A stretch of DNA of 64,000 bases from Sodalis glossinidius str. 'morsitans' (GTDB lineage Bacteria > Pseudomonadota > Gammaproteobacteria > Enterobacterales > Enterobacteriaceae): assembly GCF_000010085.1 (NCBI RefSeq), contig NC_007712.1:124001-188000 (forward strand), written 5' to 3'. Of the stretch, positions 20,267-28,815 are shown in pieces (position 1 is the first letter of the stretch; every line of letters starts with the position of its first letter). The notes beneath the pieces were generated by a model. The model made no database searches. It worked only from the letters and a program-made list of their open reading frames with translations, and was not told the DNA's origin. Made by a program: the position numbers and the translations under genes.

Positions 20267-21985
20267 GTGCGCCCAGCATGGGCGCACTCTTGTGGGTGCA
20301 AGTCCCGCCGCAAGCTGGCCCAGTGAGCGAAGCACAACTGCGCAAGGGTGACCGAGCGTGGGGAGGAAGTGTAGAGAGAAACTGCGAGCCGATGAACAAG
20401 AATCGGATAGAAGGCGCTGGCGAGCAGGCTAGAAACCGTGAAACTCTTGTGGTCAAGGCGAGGTGGCGTAGATCCGGCGGTTATGCAGTGAAGGAGTGCG
20501 TTCTTACCTGGGGAGATCTCGCCTGACGCCTGAAAGGGCGACGGTGCAAGCCGGAGCGAGAAGTCAGCAGAGGTCGTAGTAGCCGCAATCTAGGCGAAGG
20601 GCCGAACGAGAAGGAGCGTCAAACGCCTTGCCGATGAATCGTGTATTGCATCAGATGTCCGCGCCAGCGGAGCGGATCGTTTAAGGGCGAGGTGAAACCT
20701 CGTCCAAAGCGCTCAGCGATGAAACCCGACTCCCGCGGCAAGAACCGGAAGCCGCAGGGCGAGACTTGCTCATGCAAGCTCTGAAGTACGCGTGGCCGAC
20801 CATCCGGCAACAAGTGATAGTCGGCACGTACCGGCCATAACCGGTACGACGCGTAGGCATCCCAAAACCGGATGGAAGCGAACGTGAACTGGGGATACCC
20901 ACCGTCATCGATCGTCTGATTCAGCAGGCACTGCTCCAGGTGCTGCAACCGCTGATCGATCCCACTTTTAGTGAATACAGCTACAGGTTTCGCCCCGGTC
21001 GTCGTGGGCATGACGCTGTTCTTGCATCATATCAGTACGTACAAGATGGCTACCGCGTGGTGGTTGATGTTGATCTATCGAAGTTCTTTGATCGGATTAA
21101 CCACGACATTCTGATTGATCGTTTAAGGAAGCACGTTAACGACGCTGGAGTGATCCGGCTGGTGCGTGCTTACCTGAACGCAGGAATCATGAAGGGCGGT
21201 GTGGTGGTCGAGCGTGCGGAAGGGACGCCGCAAGGCTGCCCCCTCTCGTCTCTGCTGACCAACGTGCTTCTCGACGAAGTGGATCGGGAGCTTGAACTGC
21301 GGGGACACTGCTTTGCCCGCTATGCCGATGACTGCAATGTCTATGTGCGCAGTGAGAAGGCTGGCGAGCGAGTGATGAAACTGCTCAAGTGCCGCTACGA
21401 CAAGCTGCACCTGAGGATCAATACATCGAAAAGTGCGGTTGCAAGCGGCTTTGGCCGCAAGTTTCGGGGTTATACCCTCTGGGAAGCCCCGAACGGCGAG
21501 ATTAGACGCTTGGTGTCGAGAAAGGCGCTGGAGACGTTCAAGCAAAGGATCAGGCAATTGACTGGTCGATCGGGTGGACGCAGCATAAGCCAGGTAATCA
21601 AAGCACTACGCCGGCTATGTACTGGGCTGGAAAGCGTATTTCCAACTAGTGCAATCGGCACGACGCTGGCGACAGCTTGACGAATGGTTGCGTCGCAGGA
21701 TGCGCGCTCTTCAGCTCAAAATGTGGCGACGTGGTAGTACGATTTACCGGGAGCTGTTGAAGCTTGGGGCTAAACCTCAAGTGGCAAAATCGGTGGCAGC
21801 GCTAAGCCGTCGGTGGTGGCACAACAGCCTGTCGGCGGTACATAACGTGTTGACGATTGCTTACTTGGATTCCCTTGGCATGCCTAGCCTCACGTAACCT
21901 CAACTGCTCGAACCGCCCGATGCGGACCCGCATGCCGGGTGGTGTGGGAGGGGACTGGCCAGTTACTGGCCGCCCCTATCCCGAT
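20267..21985 (+). mobile_element. Group II intron with decayed reverse transcriptase
   Basis: The 5' end GTGCGCCCAGCATGGG fits the GUGYG start of group II introns, and a long structured leader precedes a reverse transcriptase/maturase gene. Near 21910-21943 lies a domain V-like hairpin: ACCGCCCG/CGGGTGGT outside and ATGCG/CGCAT inside. The 3' end is placed at CCCTATCCCGAT near 21985, by analogy with this intron type, so it is uncertain by a few bases. Such introns splice from RNA and move by reverse transcription into new DNA sites. With the enzyme broken it is unlikely to move unaided. Confidence 0.8.
20639..21897 (+). pseudogene. Group II intron reverse transcriptase/maturase, nonsense and frameshift mutations
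   Basis: Recognisable pieces: PTIRQQVIVGTYRP, PKPDGSERELGIPTVIDRLI, the RT core RVVVDVDLSKFFDRINHDIL, GTPQGCPLSSLLTNVLLDEV and the catalytic FARYADDCNVYVRS, then the maturase segment WRQLDEWLRRRMRALQLKMW to YLDSLGMPSLT. The start MNRVLHQMSAPAERIV meets a TAA at once. Another TAA follows TYRP where relatives have Gln, part of the N-terminal RT domain is missing, and near 21607 a frameshift separates the RT from the maturase domain. The YADD site survives but the full protein cannot be made. Confidence 0.85.
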
Positions 21986-22118
21986 CTGGCTGCACGCGTA
22001 AGACATAGTTGCCGGGTCCCCCCAGGGCGCCGCTGTGCCGTGCGCGTTTATCCGCTGCGCACAGCGTTATATCTGACGCTTTTCTTCCCCTGGTCCATTG
22101 ATTATCCTGCCGCTTTAT

Positions 22119-22473
22119 TTCACGCCGAAGCGGGCAAACCAGGCCAGCATGCGTTGCCAGCCGTCCTGCGCCGAGGCGGCATGATAGCTCGGGCGATAGT
22201 TGGCATTAAACGCATGGCCGGCATCGGGATACACCACGATCTCCGTTTCCGCGTTGGCGGCGCGCAACGCCTGGCGCATCGTATCAATCGTTTACAGCGG
22301 AATACTGCCGTCCTGTGCGCCGTATAAACCGAGCACCGGCGCACCAAGCTGGGTGGCCACGTCCACCGGGTGCCTGGGCATTGACAACGTTTTGTCGCCG
22401 GTCAATTTGCCATACCAGGCGGCGGCCGCTCTCGTAATTGGGGATTGTGCACCGCATACAGCCAGCTGGATAG
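22119..22473 (-). pseudogene. ysgA: YsgA dienelactone hydrolase, 3' part, cut off by the prophage
   Basis: Minus-strand frames give SWLYAVHNPQL, AAAAWYGKLTGDKTLS, GAPVLGLYGAQDGSIPL and AANAETEIVVYPDAGHAFNA, with NYRPSYHAASAQDGWQRML and the end ARFGVK. This is the second half of the dienelactone-hydrolase family protein YsgA, with the catalytic Asp (GAQD) and His (GHAF). A frameshift near 22430 and a TAA before TIDTMRQAL are present. The first part of the gene lies 38 kb away at 60.54-60.76 kb, beyond the prophage. Its place between metE and udp is that of ysgA in E. coli. Confidence 0.88.
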
Positions 22474-22646
22474 AACTACAGATGAGTCATATCGAGCGTA
22501 ACGGGGTCAAGGCCGCCTATCTCCACACCACCAAGTACCTTGAAGAGCGCCGCCTCATGATGCAGTGGTGGGCGGATTATCTTGATGCTAATCGGGAGAG
22601 CTACATCTCACTCTACGACTTTGCACGGCGTAACAAGCAGAGGTAG
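22474..22646 (+). pseudogene. int: Phage integrase (tyrosine recombinase), C-terminal fragment
   Basis: ELQMSHIERNGVKAAYLHTT, then YLEERRLMMQWWADYLDANR, is the C-terminal end of P4/CP4-57-type integrases, which join phage and chromosome DNA. Only about 57 residues remain; in such integrases the catalytic tyrosine lies in this segment (AAYLH). The 5' part is replaced by ysgA sequence, so the deletion that trimmed the prophage end also removed most of int. Not functional. Confidence 0.8.
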
Positions 22647-22841
22647 GTAATTAGATTCAATAATATTAATTTCATATGCTACATATCAATAGAAAGCTCC
22701 TATCTGTAAGCGAATTGAGCTTTTCACAATAAAGTCAACACTTTACATTTTTTGCTATTTTTCTCGCGTGTATTATTTGGGTTTAACTGTTAAGACTGTT
22801 CAGGATAGTGGTTAAAAATATGATATATAATAGAAAAATAC

Positions 22842-22861
22842 CCTGAACAGGACTGTTCAGG
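22842..22861. repeat. Inverted repeat CCTGAACAG-GA-CTGTTCAGG near the left prophage end
   Basis: A perfect 9+2+9 palindrome. A half copy (CTGTTCAGG) lies at 22796-22804, and a very similar palindrome lies 445 bases inside the right prophage end (60071-60090). Placement at both ends suggests arm-type sites for integrase or excisionase, or a regulator operator. Confidence 0.6.
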
Positions 22862-22973
22862 ATTTGATTACTAAAAATATATTTATATAGTATGGTTTAT
22901 TTACTACTCCCTGCCCGTAAAAATACCCTCAGCACAGAGTGACCGATATCGGCCCACCATTCGATGACATTCC

Positions 22974-23038
22974 ACTTCCTCGCTCATTCGCTCGCTGCGC
23001 TCGGTCATGAAACTGCGGCGAGCGGTGCGGCTCAAGGG
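22974..23038. other. Segment resembling DNA beside ColE1-type plasmid origins
   Basis: ACTTCCTCGCTCATTCGCTC, GCTGCGCTCGGTCATG and CTGCGGCGAGCGGT follow in the order found next to the replication origin of ColE1/pBR322-type plasmids. Recalled from memory, not aligned. It suggests plasmid DNA recombined into the prophage. The flanking stretches 22647-22970 and 23040-23450 hold no gene I recognise; the first is AT-rich. Confidence 0.5.
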
Positions 23039-23490
23039 GATGGGGGATTTTCGGTTTTAAGGCACGTAGAAAGACCGCTACGGCGTTTTCTCGGTTTTAG
23101 CCCGCTACGTAGGTTGAAAGCGTTAAAATTGCGCAGAGAGGCGTACAGGCGCTTCCCTGCGCCGGGGGGCGAGCTACCGACCTAGTAGATGTCGCGAGAC
23201 CTCGCTTGCCCCACTGCTAGGCCAGGGGTTATAGGCACGACCTGAAAAGCGGCGCTGTAGCCAGTTGGCGGGCACAAGGACGTACGGAGCCGCACTTAAC
23301 TCGCGGGTTTCGATAGAACGCCATTGGCGCGAGGTCAACAGGGGTAGCTAAGCTATTGATATTTTCGGAATCCTCAGTTTGAGGAAGCCAGTGCGGGCGA
23401 TTACCGCCGCCTATAATCTTTCACTTATCAAGTGGATAAACCCGGATCTGAGGCTTCAACCCTCTACCTCTACGACTCTGTATTCGCCAT

Positions 23491-23779
23491 CTATGGACTT
23501 GCCACTGCCTTCAGCATCTTGCACCACATGACAGCGTCCCGGTAATCCGTAGCGGACGCCTGCCGCAGTTCCAGAACTTTGTGTTCTGTTCTGCCGTCGT
23601 TCGTAAACGGTGATGCGTTCCAGTAAGCCACCGGCGGCCATTCTCTCCAATGTGCACCGGACAGATTCAACCACGCTTTTCTTGTCGTTGGTCTGCATTC
23701 CATGCAGAAGCCATGCTACCCCCTGCACGTCGAGGGGCGGCGGGTCATGCGCATAGGGTGAATGGTCTTTTCTTATTTT
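23491..23779 (-). pseudogene. Small phage or plasmid protein, possible winged helix, frameshifted
   Basis: The first frame reads LDVQGVAWLLHGMQTNDKKS then VRCTLERMAAGGLLERITVY, which looks like a winged helix-turn-helix. The sensible continuation EHKVLELRQASATDYRDAVM to the end LKAVASP lies in a neighbouring frame, so one frameshift near 23605 is likely. I do not recognise the family. It stands among plasmid-like sequence and before a group of hairpins. Confidence 0.4.
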
Positions 23780-23843
23780 GTAGGAGAGATCTATCCTACA
23801 ATAAGCTAAAAGCAAATAGCAGAGCTCATTGGGGCCTGATGAG

Positions 23844-24078
23844 AACTACGAAAATTTCGTAGTTTAAAATTTGACCTAAGCATGGGGCCAGCCACATGGC
23901 CTACAGGGACCTACAAAAATTTTGTAGGTCAGAACGTAACTAACCGTCGTATAGTCAGTTGGTTGGGGGGGTATGTGCAGACCGGTACCGGAATCCCGGT
24001 ACCGCTCACATTTTGTGCGTCAGCATTACTGATTCGCAAAAGACCACAATGAACCAAGTCAATATTATTGCCTTGGTT
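23844..24078. repeat. Cluster of short perfect hairpins, left copy
   Basis: In 235 bases: AACTACGAAA/TTTCGTAGTT (23844-23864), GGCCA/TGGCC (23886-23901), GACCTACAAAA/TTTTGTAGGTC (23908-23930), CGGTACCGG-AATC-CCGGTACCG (23983-24004), TCAG/CTGA inside a TTTGTGCG...CGCAAA frame (24011-24040) and AACCAAG/CTTGGTT (24052-24078). The first, second and fifth types and the phrase GTATGTGCAG recur in the larger array at 56.2-57.3 kb. No coding frame explains them. Confidence 0.7.
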
Positions 24079-24369
24079 GTCTCAAACGGCCGTATGCAAC
24101 GCTGCGCACCCTGTTTGCACACCCCTTCCCCGGAATTGCCTAGCGAAAGGCACTTAACTTCGTGACCCTGATTGAATAATAATGCAAAATATATGCATTA
24201 ATTTCCGATATTATGCATTTCTCTCCTCGCGATCGACATCCCTCCCAATGCCGAAGTTCAGGCAATTGAGCAGTTGGGCGATTGTCCGATAACGCCCGCC
24301 GTGACTGAGTTCTACATTACCTGGCCGACTAAACAGCATTAAGAACAAGAAGAGCTGGAGGGCGGTGAA

Positions 24370-25013
24370 ATGAACATTGAGTGGGTGCGGGGTCGGGTCA
24401 AATACGCGTTGGCGGATACTCGCCAAATCAGGAACGGGCAGTTGGGCAATCTGGCGGAGCGGACGCGGATAGAGACCTCACGTTTCAATCGTAACCCTCC
24501 GCGCTTCTTGAGCTATGCAAACGGGCGCATGGTTAGGGTGCCATCGTCGCCGGTAAAAGCGAAGCAAACACGGGTGAAGGGCAAATCAGCCATTCTGATG
24601 CATGAGTACGATTATTACCTCGTGCCATCGGCATCCTCGATGAGACGCTACAGGCGTGGATACGCTTACCGGTACCACGCTGAACAACTCAAGGTGGTGC
24701 CCTACGTCTGGCAGAAATTCATTGAGCAGCAACCGGGGCGTATTTCCGGTAAGGTGAAGCAGCGCTTACAAAGGTTGGCGTTGCTCGCTGTGCAGGTGGT
24801 CGCACGAATCACTACACCTACACCGAACTGGCGGATATGATCGGTGTAACGTCTGATAATTCGCGGGTAAGTTATTCTGGCTATTGGCGCGCCTTGATGG
24901 CTGAAGTTTCTGTACTAGATGGATACGCATTGACTGAGCTGTATCGACAACGAAAGGGGTTTATCGAGATGAAAAAGAGAAAGAATTTGCAAAACTTCGG
25001 TTTTTGCCTATAA
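24370..25013 (+). pseudogene. Phage late-antiterminator-like gene (Q position), copy 1, frameshifted
   Basis: MNIEWVRGRVKYALADTRQI, then AEQLKVVPYVWQKFIEQQPG and, after a frameshift near 24800, YTYTELADMIGVTSDN with a helix-turn-helix look. The protein is unnamed to me. Its position directly before a strong promoter, a terminator and lysis genes is that of lambdoid Q antiterminators, and the second copy at 39.9 kb has the same setting. The stop overlaps the late promoter. GGAGGGCGGTGAA precedes the ATG; the bases before it carry a remnant of the small regulator found intact at 39751. Confidence 0.55.
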
Positions 25014-25014
25014 T
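24986..25014 (+). promoter_or_regulatory. Candidate phage late promoter, copy 1
   Basis: TTTGCA, 17 bases, then TATAAT, at the end of the Q-like gene. The same arrangement occurs at 40561-40589, with a matching terminator about 70 bases downstream, as expected for a Q-controlled late promoter. Confidence 0.65.
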
Positions 25015-25083
25015 TTGACTATAAATCTATATGGCGTCTAAATTGTAGCTAAAGCTTGGATGCATCAAATCTGGCTCTTCGAG

Positions 25084-25115
25084 GCCTCAACTCCCTCTGG
25101 TGGTTGGGGCTTTTT
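25084..25115 (+). terminator. Terminator after late promoter, copy 1
   Basis: GCCTCAAC and GTTGGGGC form a stem with one wobble pair, followed by TTTTT. It probably stops unmodified late transcription. The twin is at 40659-40689. Confidence 0.7.
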
Positions 25116-25209
25116 GCCATTGACAGCTACTGATTGCTGAATAAAATTATTGAGTCGCGCATCTGATTGTTGTCCAGTCCGTATCAGTTTTGCACAGATG
25201 TGCGATAAA

Positions 25210-25234
25210 GCCTCGGTTAATTCTGGGGCTTTTT
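25210..25234 (+). terminator. Terminator
   Basis: GCCTCGG and CTGGGGC stem with a TTAATT loop and TTTTT. It lies in the untranslated stretch before the first late genes; the 250 bases around it hold no gene. Confidence 0.65.
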
Positions 25235-25444
25235 GTTATAAGATAAAAAAAGTAGATGTTATTCTTATTCGCATTTTTTTGATAAAAATATGCCCCCTCC
25301 GTTCCGTAGGCAGCGGAAACGTAAGAGGGGAGGTCAAATGACCGTTTCTTTCAAGGAAAATGTATAGTGGGCAAGATAGCTTAAAATTAAAGACGAGGCA
25401 TCCATACTTTTGTATAGATGCTTCACTCTCCGAAATAATCTCAA

Positions 25445-25469
25445 GGCTGCGCTCCGGCGTGGCCTTTTT
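25445..25469 (+). terminator. Terminator, one of three near-identical copies
   Basis: GGCTGCGC and GCGTGGCC with loop TCCG, then TTTTT. The preceding 40 bases (TTTTGTATAGATG to CTCCGAAATAA) and the hairpin recur at 42915-42981; the hairpin alone recurs at 41867-41891. Confidence 0.7.
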
Positions 25470-25488
25470 GCTATCTGGAGAAACGAAA

Positions 25489-25731
25489 ATGCAAAAAGTG
25501 ATAGTTACCCTGTCTGTGTTAAACGAAACGCGTGATGGCGCTCCTGTTGGGACTTCCGCCGCTTTCAAGGTATGGCAGGGCGATAACCTGCTGATCGACG
25601 ATACACTTTACGGCGGAAGTACAGTGGCGTACCGTCATGACTACGATGTTGCATGTTCAGACGAGCCGCTCCGGGTTAAGCATAATCGCCCGGATTTGAA
25701 AGGGCTGAGCGTAACGTCGTGCGTCGCGTAA
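25489..25731 (+). CDS. Small phage protein, unknown function
   Basis: Eighty residues, MQKVIVTLSVLNETRDGAPV to GLSVTSCVA, starting 20 bases after a terminator behind TGGAGAAACG. Not recognised. It is mostly beta-strand-like, with no signal or membrane segment, and lies first in a short run of late genes with the 51-residue gene that follows. Confidence 0.5.
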   Translation: MQKVIVTLSVLNETRDGAPVGTSAAFKVWQGDNLLIDDTLYGGSTVAYRHDYDVACSDEPLRVKHNRPDLKGLSVTSCVA

Positions 25732-25756
25732 TGCCGTCTGGCGAGAGGATAAATAA

Positions 25757-25912
25757 ATGAAAGTTTCTGTAGAGACGAAAGGCGAGGTCATCTGGTTCAG
25801 TGATACCGATAAAGGTGAGGGCCTTGCCGCGCTTGGTTATTTACGGGACGGCACACAGGACCAAATCATCACCGCCTTGGAAGAAGCCTTGATTCAGGCC
25901 AAAGGCGAGTAG
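25757..25912 (+). CDS. 51-residue phage protein, unknown function
   Basis: MKVSVETKGEVIWFSDTDKG, then YLRDGTQDQIITALEEALIQ, ending KAKGE-like with TAG at 25910. GAGAGGATAAATAA precedes the ATG. It is a short acidic protein, not recognised. Similar tiny genes stand before tail-fibre genes in lambdoid phages, and a tail-protein fragment follows directly. Confidence 0.5.
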   Translation: MKVSVETKGEVIWFSDTDKGEGLAALGYLRDGTQDQIITALEEALIQAKGE

Positions 25913-26206
25913 TTAAGCTGGTATAACAGAGAGGCAACCAAGCTGCCCTTCAAGATTGAAGCAGGTACGGTTTTCATCGAAGAAGCGCCGATAAAGAACA
26001 CCGTGATTAGCGCTGCGTCAGATGAATGCATCACGGCTAATCGCGAGGCGATTGTCGAGAATGCCATGAGAAGTAAGCATGGCGGTTTTTTGTCGCCCGG
26101 CATGAATGCGGTCAACGCTCATGCAGGGAACTTCGATGATGCCGTATCAATTACGCTTAGAAAGCATGATGACGCTATAGCTCTCCGACTGAAATCCTTT
26201 TTCTGA
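25913..26206 (+). pseudogene. Phage host-specificity/tail-tip protein, C-terminal fragment
   Basis: The frame begins without a start (LSWYNREATKLPFKIEAGTV, then FIEEAPIKNTVISAA). The pattern pF-IEaGtVFI-eA-IK is typical of the C-terminal domain of lambda J-like tail-tip proteins. The rest of the protein is missing. The final 55 residues (NAMRSKHGGFLSPGMNAVNA onward) I cannot place. Confidence 0.45.
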
Positions 26207-26251
26207 CCGATAGCACCCCGGACGAGGTGCGTAATAACCCCGATAACTCCA

Positions 26252-26430
26252 ATGGAAAAACTTACTACCGGCTCTGCCTACATCTGGGCCCTTGTCACGT
26301 CCTGCTAGGTGCGTTCTCGCTCAGTGAATGGGCATTGATTACCGGTATCGCCTGTACGCTGGCTACCTTTTTGCTGAACTGGATTTACCGGCATAAGGAA
26401 TACCGTTTTAGGACGAAGCGCGACCAATGA
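26252..26430 (+). pseudogene. Phage holin (class II), copy 1, frameshifted
   Basis: MEKLTTGSAYIWALVTS, then in another frame LGAFSLSEWALITGIACTLA, TFLLNWIYRHKEYRF. This is the S21-type pinholin or holin pattern: short N-terminus, two membrane segments, basic tail. A one-base change near 26310 breaks it. It overlaps the lysozyme start by ATGA. A second broken copy lies at 43033. Confidence 0.7.
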
Positions 26431-26891
26431 ATCCCGAGCTGCGTAACCGATTGATAAAAGCCACAGCAGGCGGCGCTATCGCATTAGCGACCGTGCTAAT
26501 CCAATGGCACGAGGGCGTACTCTACACGCCATACCGGGATTCCGGCGGCGTGTTATCGGTCTGCTATGGTCATACCGGTGCGGTGGCGATATCGTCCCCG
26601 GTAAGCGCTACATCCCTGCTGGATAGCGACCAGAAAGCGGCGATGGCAATAGTCGATGCCAATGTCACTGCACCATTGACTGAGAACCAAAAAGCCGCGC
26701 TTGCCTCGTTCGTCTACAACGTGGCGCGCGGGGCGTTTGCGCGCTCGACATTGCTGAAGAAGCTAAACGCTGGAGACAGGGCCGGTGCCTGTGATGAGAT
26801 GCGGTGCTGGAAGTATGTTGACGGCAAGGTCTCGAAGGGACTGGTCAATTGGCGATCAGTAGAGCGCGAGTTTTGTCTGAAGCCTCTGTAA
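26427..26891 (+). CDS. Phage endolysin, signal-anchor-release lysozyme (GH24)
   Basis: 154 residues. The N-terminal weakly hydrophobic segment AGGAIALATVLIQW is of the signal-anchor-release type. The catalytic triad region WHEGVLYTPYRDSGG with CYGHTG follows, Glu and Asp in the T4-lysozyme pattern, then FVYNVARGAFARSTLLKKLN and VEREFCL. It cleaves the glycan strands of peptidoglycan to release phage. The frame is intact although the holin in front is broken, and it ends before a terminator. Confidence 0.85.
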   Translation: MNPELRNRLIKATAGGAIALATVLIQWHEGVLYTPYRDSGGVLSVCYGHTGAVAISSPVSATSLLDSDQKAAMAIVDANVTAPLTENQKAALASFVYNVARGAFARSTLLKKLNAGDRAGACDEMRCWKYVDGKVSKGLVNWRSVEREFCLKPL

Positions 26892-26912
26892 TTATTTAAT
26901 CCAAATCAATGA

Positions 26913-26937
26913 GCCTCGGCATCGTCCGGGGCTTTTT
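26913..26937 (+). terminator. Terminator after the endolysin gene
   Basis: GCCTCGG and CCGGGGC stem with TTTTT, 20 bases after the lysozyme stop. Confidence 0.7.
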
Positions 26938-27077
26938 CATCGGTGCAGTGCATGCACCCATCACACGTCGGACCTTGTTTAGGAATGAGCCTTTGAGGAA
27001 GCAGCTGGCGAGTGCTGCCTGCGACGGGCTGATTTCCTATGCATCAAAAGTTCATTACCTAAGTAAGGATAAGCACT

Positions 27078-27554
27078 ATGCAAACAATCACTGTTCCGTT
27101 TCATGGAAATGCTCTGTATGTCGTCAACCATAACGGCGAACCCTATACCCCGATAAAACCTATCGTTGAAGGTATGAGGATGGTTTGGGTAGCACAATTT
27201 ATGAAATTAAAACAACGGCTTGCCTAAATATTTTCGGAAATCGAAATAGTTGCAGATGACGGTAAATACAGGAAAATGCTTTGCCTTCCGCTGCGTAAAC
27301 TTGCTGGTTGGCTTCAAACGATTAACCCCAACAAGGTGAAGTCCGAAATTCGCGACAAGGTAGTTCAGTATCAAAATGAATGCGATGACGTACTTTATGA
27401 GTACTGGACTAAAGGTCAGGTTACCAATCCACGCAAGCGCAGCGTCATGCAGGAACTCAATGCAGCCTGCGCCGAATTAAAAACGGACAAAGCCGTTGCC
27501 AGCGTGTTTGGCACGGAATTGAACGAGTGGAAAGGCATCGATTTACCGGGCTAA
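27078..27554 (+). pseudogene. ant: P22-type antirepressor, one internal stop
   Basis: MQTITVPFHGNALYVVNHNG, then PIKPIVEGM and, after a TAA at 27225-27227, CLPLRKLAGWLQTINPNKVK with YQNECDDVLYEYWTKGQV. This is the P22 antirepressor N-terminal domain family; such proteins bind and inactivate phage repressors. Glycine and other residues around GMRMVWVAQF differ from the usual pattern. The frame continues unbroken after the stop, so a single nonsense mutation is the main damage. No C-terminal ORF6N or KilA domain is present. Confidence 0.75.
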
Positions 27555-27555
27555 T

Positions 27556-28230
27556 TTCACCAGTCGTAACCGCTTGCAGATTGAATGGGCTTACCGGTCA
27601 TCAGCAATTATTGGCTCAGCAGTCGATGCCATCGCTGACGATATGACCTGCAAGGGCATACGCATTACCTCTGAGATTGACCCCACCGCGCGCGGTATTC
27701 TGGAATCGCTGTTTGATGAGCTGGAAATATGGGATCGGCTGAATGACATCATCAAGTGGTCACGTCTTTATGGTGGCGCGGTTGGCTTTATCATGATTGA
27801 GGGACAGGCCCCTTTTACGCCGCTCAGGTTGGAAACTATTGGCGAAGGACAGTTTAAAGGCATCCTGCCGCTCGACCGCTGAATGATCAACCCTAACCTC
27901 AGTCGCCGTATTAAGGAAATGGGGCCACACCTGGGAAAACCAGAATGTTACGATGTTGTGACTACCGCAACGGGGATCCCCGCCTGGCGCATTCATCACA
28001 GCCGATTAATTCGATTTGACGGTGTGACGCTGCCGTATCAGCAGGCCCTGACGGAAAACGAGTGGGGCATGTCTGTTGTTGAGCGGATTTGGACCGGCTG
28101 ACAGCCTTTGACAGCGCGACCATGGGGGCCGCACAGCTGGTGTATAAAGCGCATCTTCGTACCTACAAAGTCAAGGAATTGCGTCAGCTTATCAATATTG
28201 GTGGCCCGGCATTCGAGTCACTGATGAAAT
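27556..28230 (+). pseudogene. DUF1073-type phage portal protein, fragment with stop and frameshift
   Basis: NRLQIEWAYRSSAIIGSAVD opens without a start, so the 5' end is deleted. A TGA replaces Trp in PLDR-stop-MINPNLSRRIKEMG, and near 28090 the frame shifts between VVERIW and DRLTAFDSATMGAAQLVYKA. The last matching residues are GGPAFESLMKY; the C-terminal third is lost. Portal proteins form the ring through which phage DNA enters the head. Together with the baseplate genes it points to a myovirus. Confidence 0.7.
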
Positions 28231-28236
28231 ATCTTT

Positions 28237-28500
28237 TTGGCCGTGGGCCATGTCAGCAATATTCGCCAGGGAGACGATGAGCCGTCGGGGTTACTGATCG
28301 CCGACCTTATTATCAAGGACGAGATAGCGATAGAGGCCATCGATAGCGGCCTGCGAGAGATGTCCTGCGGCTATGACGCGAAGTACAGGCAAACCGGACC
28401 CGGTAAGGCAATACAGTACCAGATCACCGGTAATCATGTGGCTCTTGTCCCTAAAGGCAGAGCCGGAATTATCTGCTCGATAGAGACAGTTTCACAATGA
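28237..28500 (+). pseudogene. DUF2213 phage head protein, 5'-truncated
   Basis: VGHVSNIRQGDDEPSGLLIA, then GLREMSCGYDAKY and ITGNHVALVPKGRAG. This is the conserved core of DUF2213 proteins, thought to be prohead proteases or scaffolds. The N-terminal half is missing where the sequence joins the portal remnant. The stop overlaps the next gene by ATGA. Confidence 0.6.
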
Positions 28501-28815
28501 GCAAATGTCATCAGAGCTGGTATCAGAAGCTCAGAAGTGCCATCAAAACGGGCGACGCCGACACCACGGCTGAACTGATGCAGAATGCGCCTCGCACCAT
28601 CACAGGCGATGCAGACGATCAACCCGGCGTCATCAACATTAACCTTCCACCTCAACAGCCTCTGCCGCCTGAGGCGAAAGCCATTGTGGAGCCCACGGCG
28701 GACGAAAGTGAAGCGGTGCCGTCTTACATAAAAACCATCATGGCCCGCCTGGATAAGCTGGAAGGCCGCACAGGCGATGCGGCTTATCGAGCCGAACTTA
28801 TTCAGCCTGGCATTA
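28497..28815 (+). pseudogene. Scaffold-like phage protein, 3'-truncated
   Basis: MSKCHQSWYQKLRSAIKTGD, then ESEAVPSYIKTIMARLDKLE with a coiled-coil look and GDAAYRAELIQPG. It matches the C-terminal part usually found fused to or after DUF2213 proteins. After LIQPG it runs into the baseplate gene in another frame, so the capsid and tail genes normally between them are deleted. Confidence 0.5.

Noticed and set aside
20047..20526. Open frame spanning the end of the metE gap and the intron leader
   Set aside because: It crosses a terminator and the structured intron 5' part and resembles no protein.
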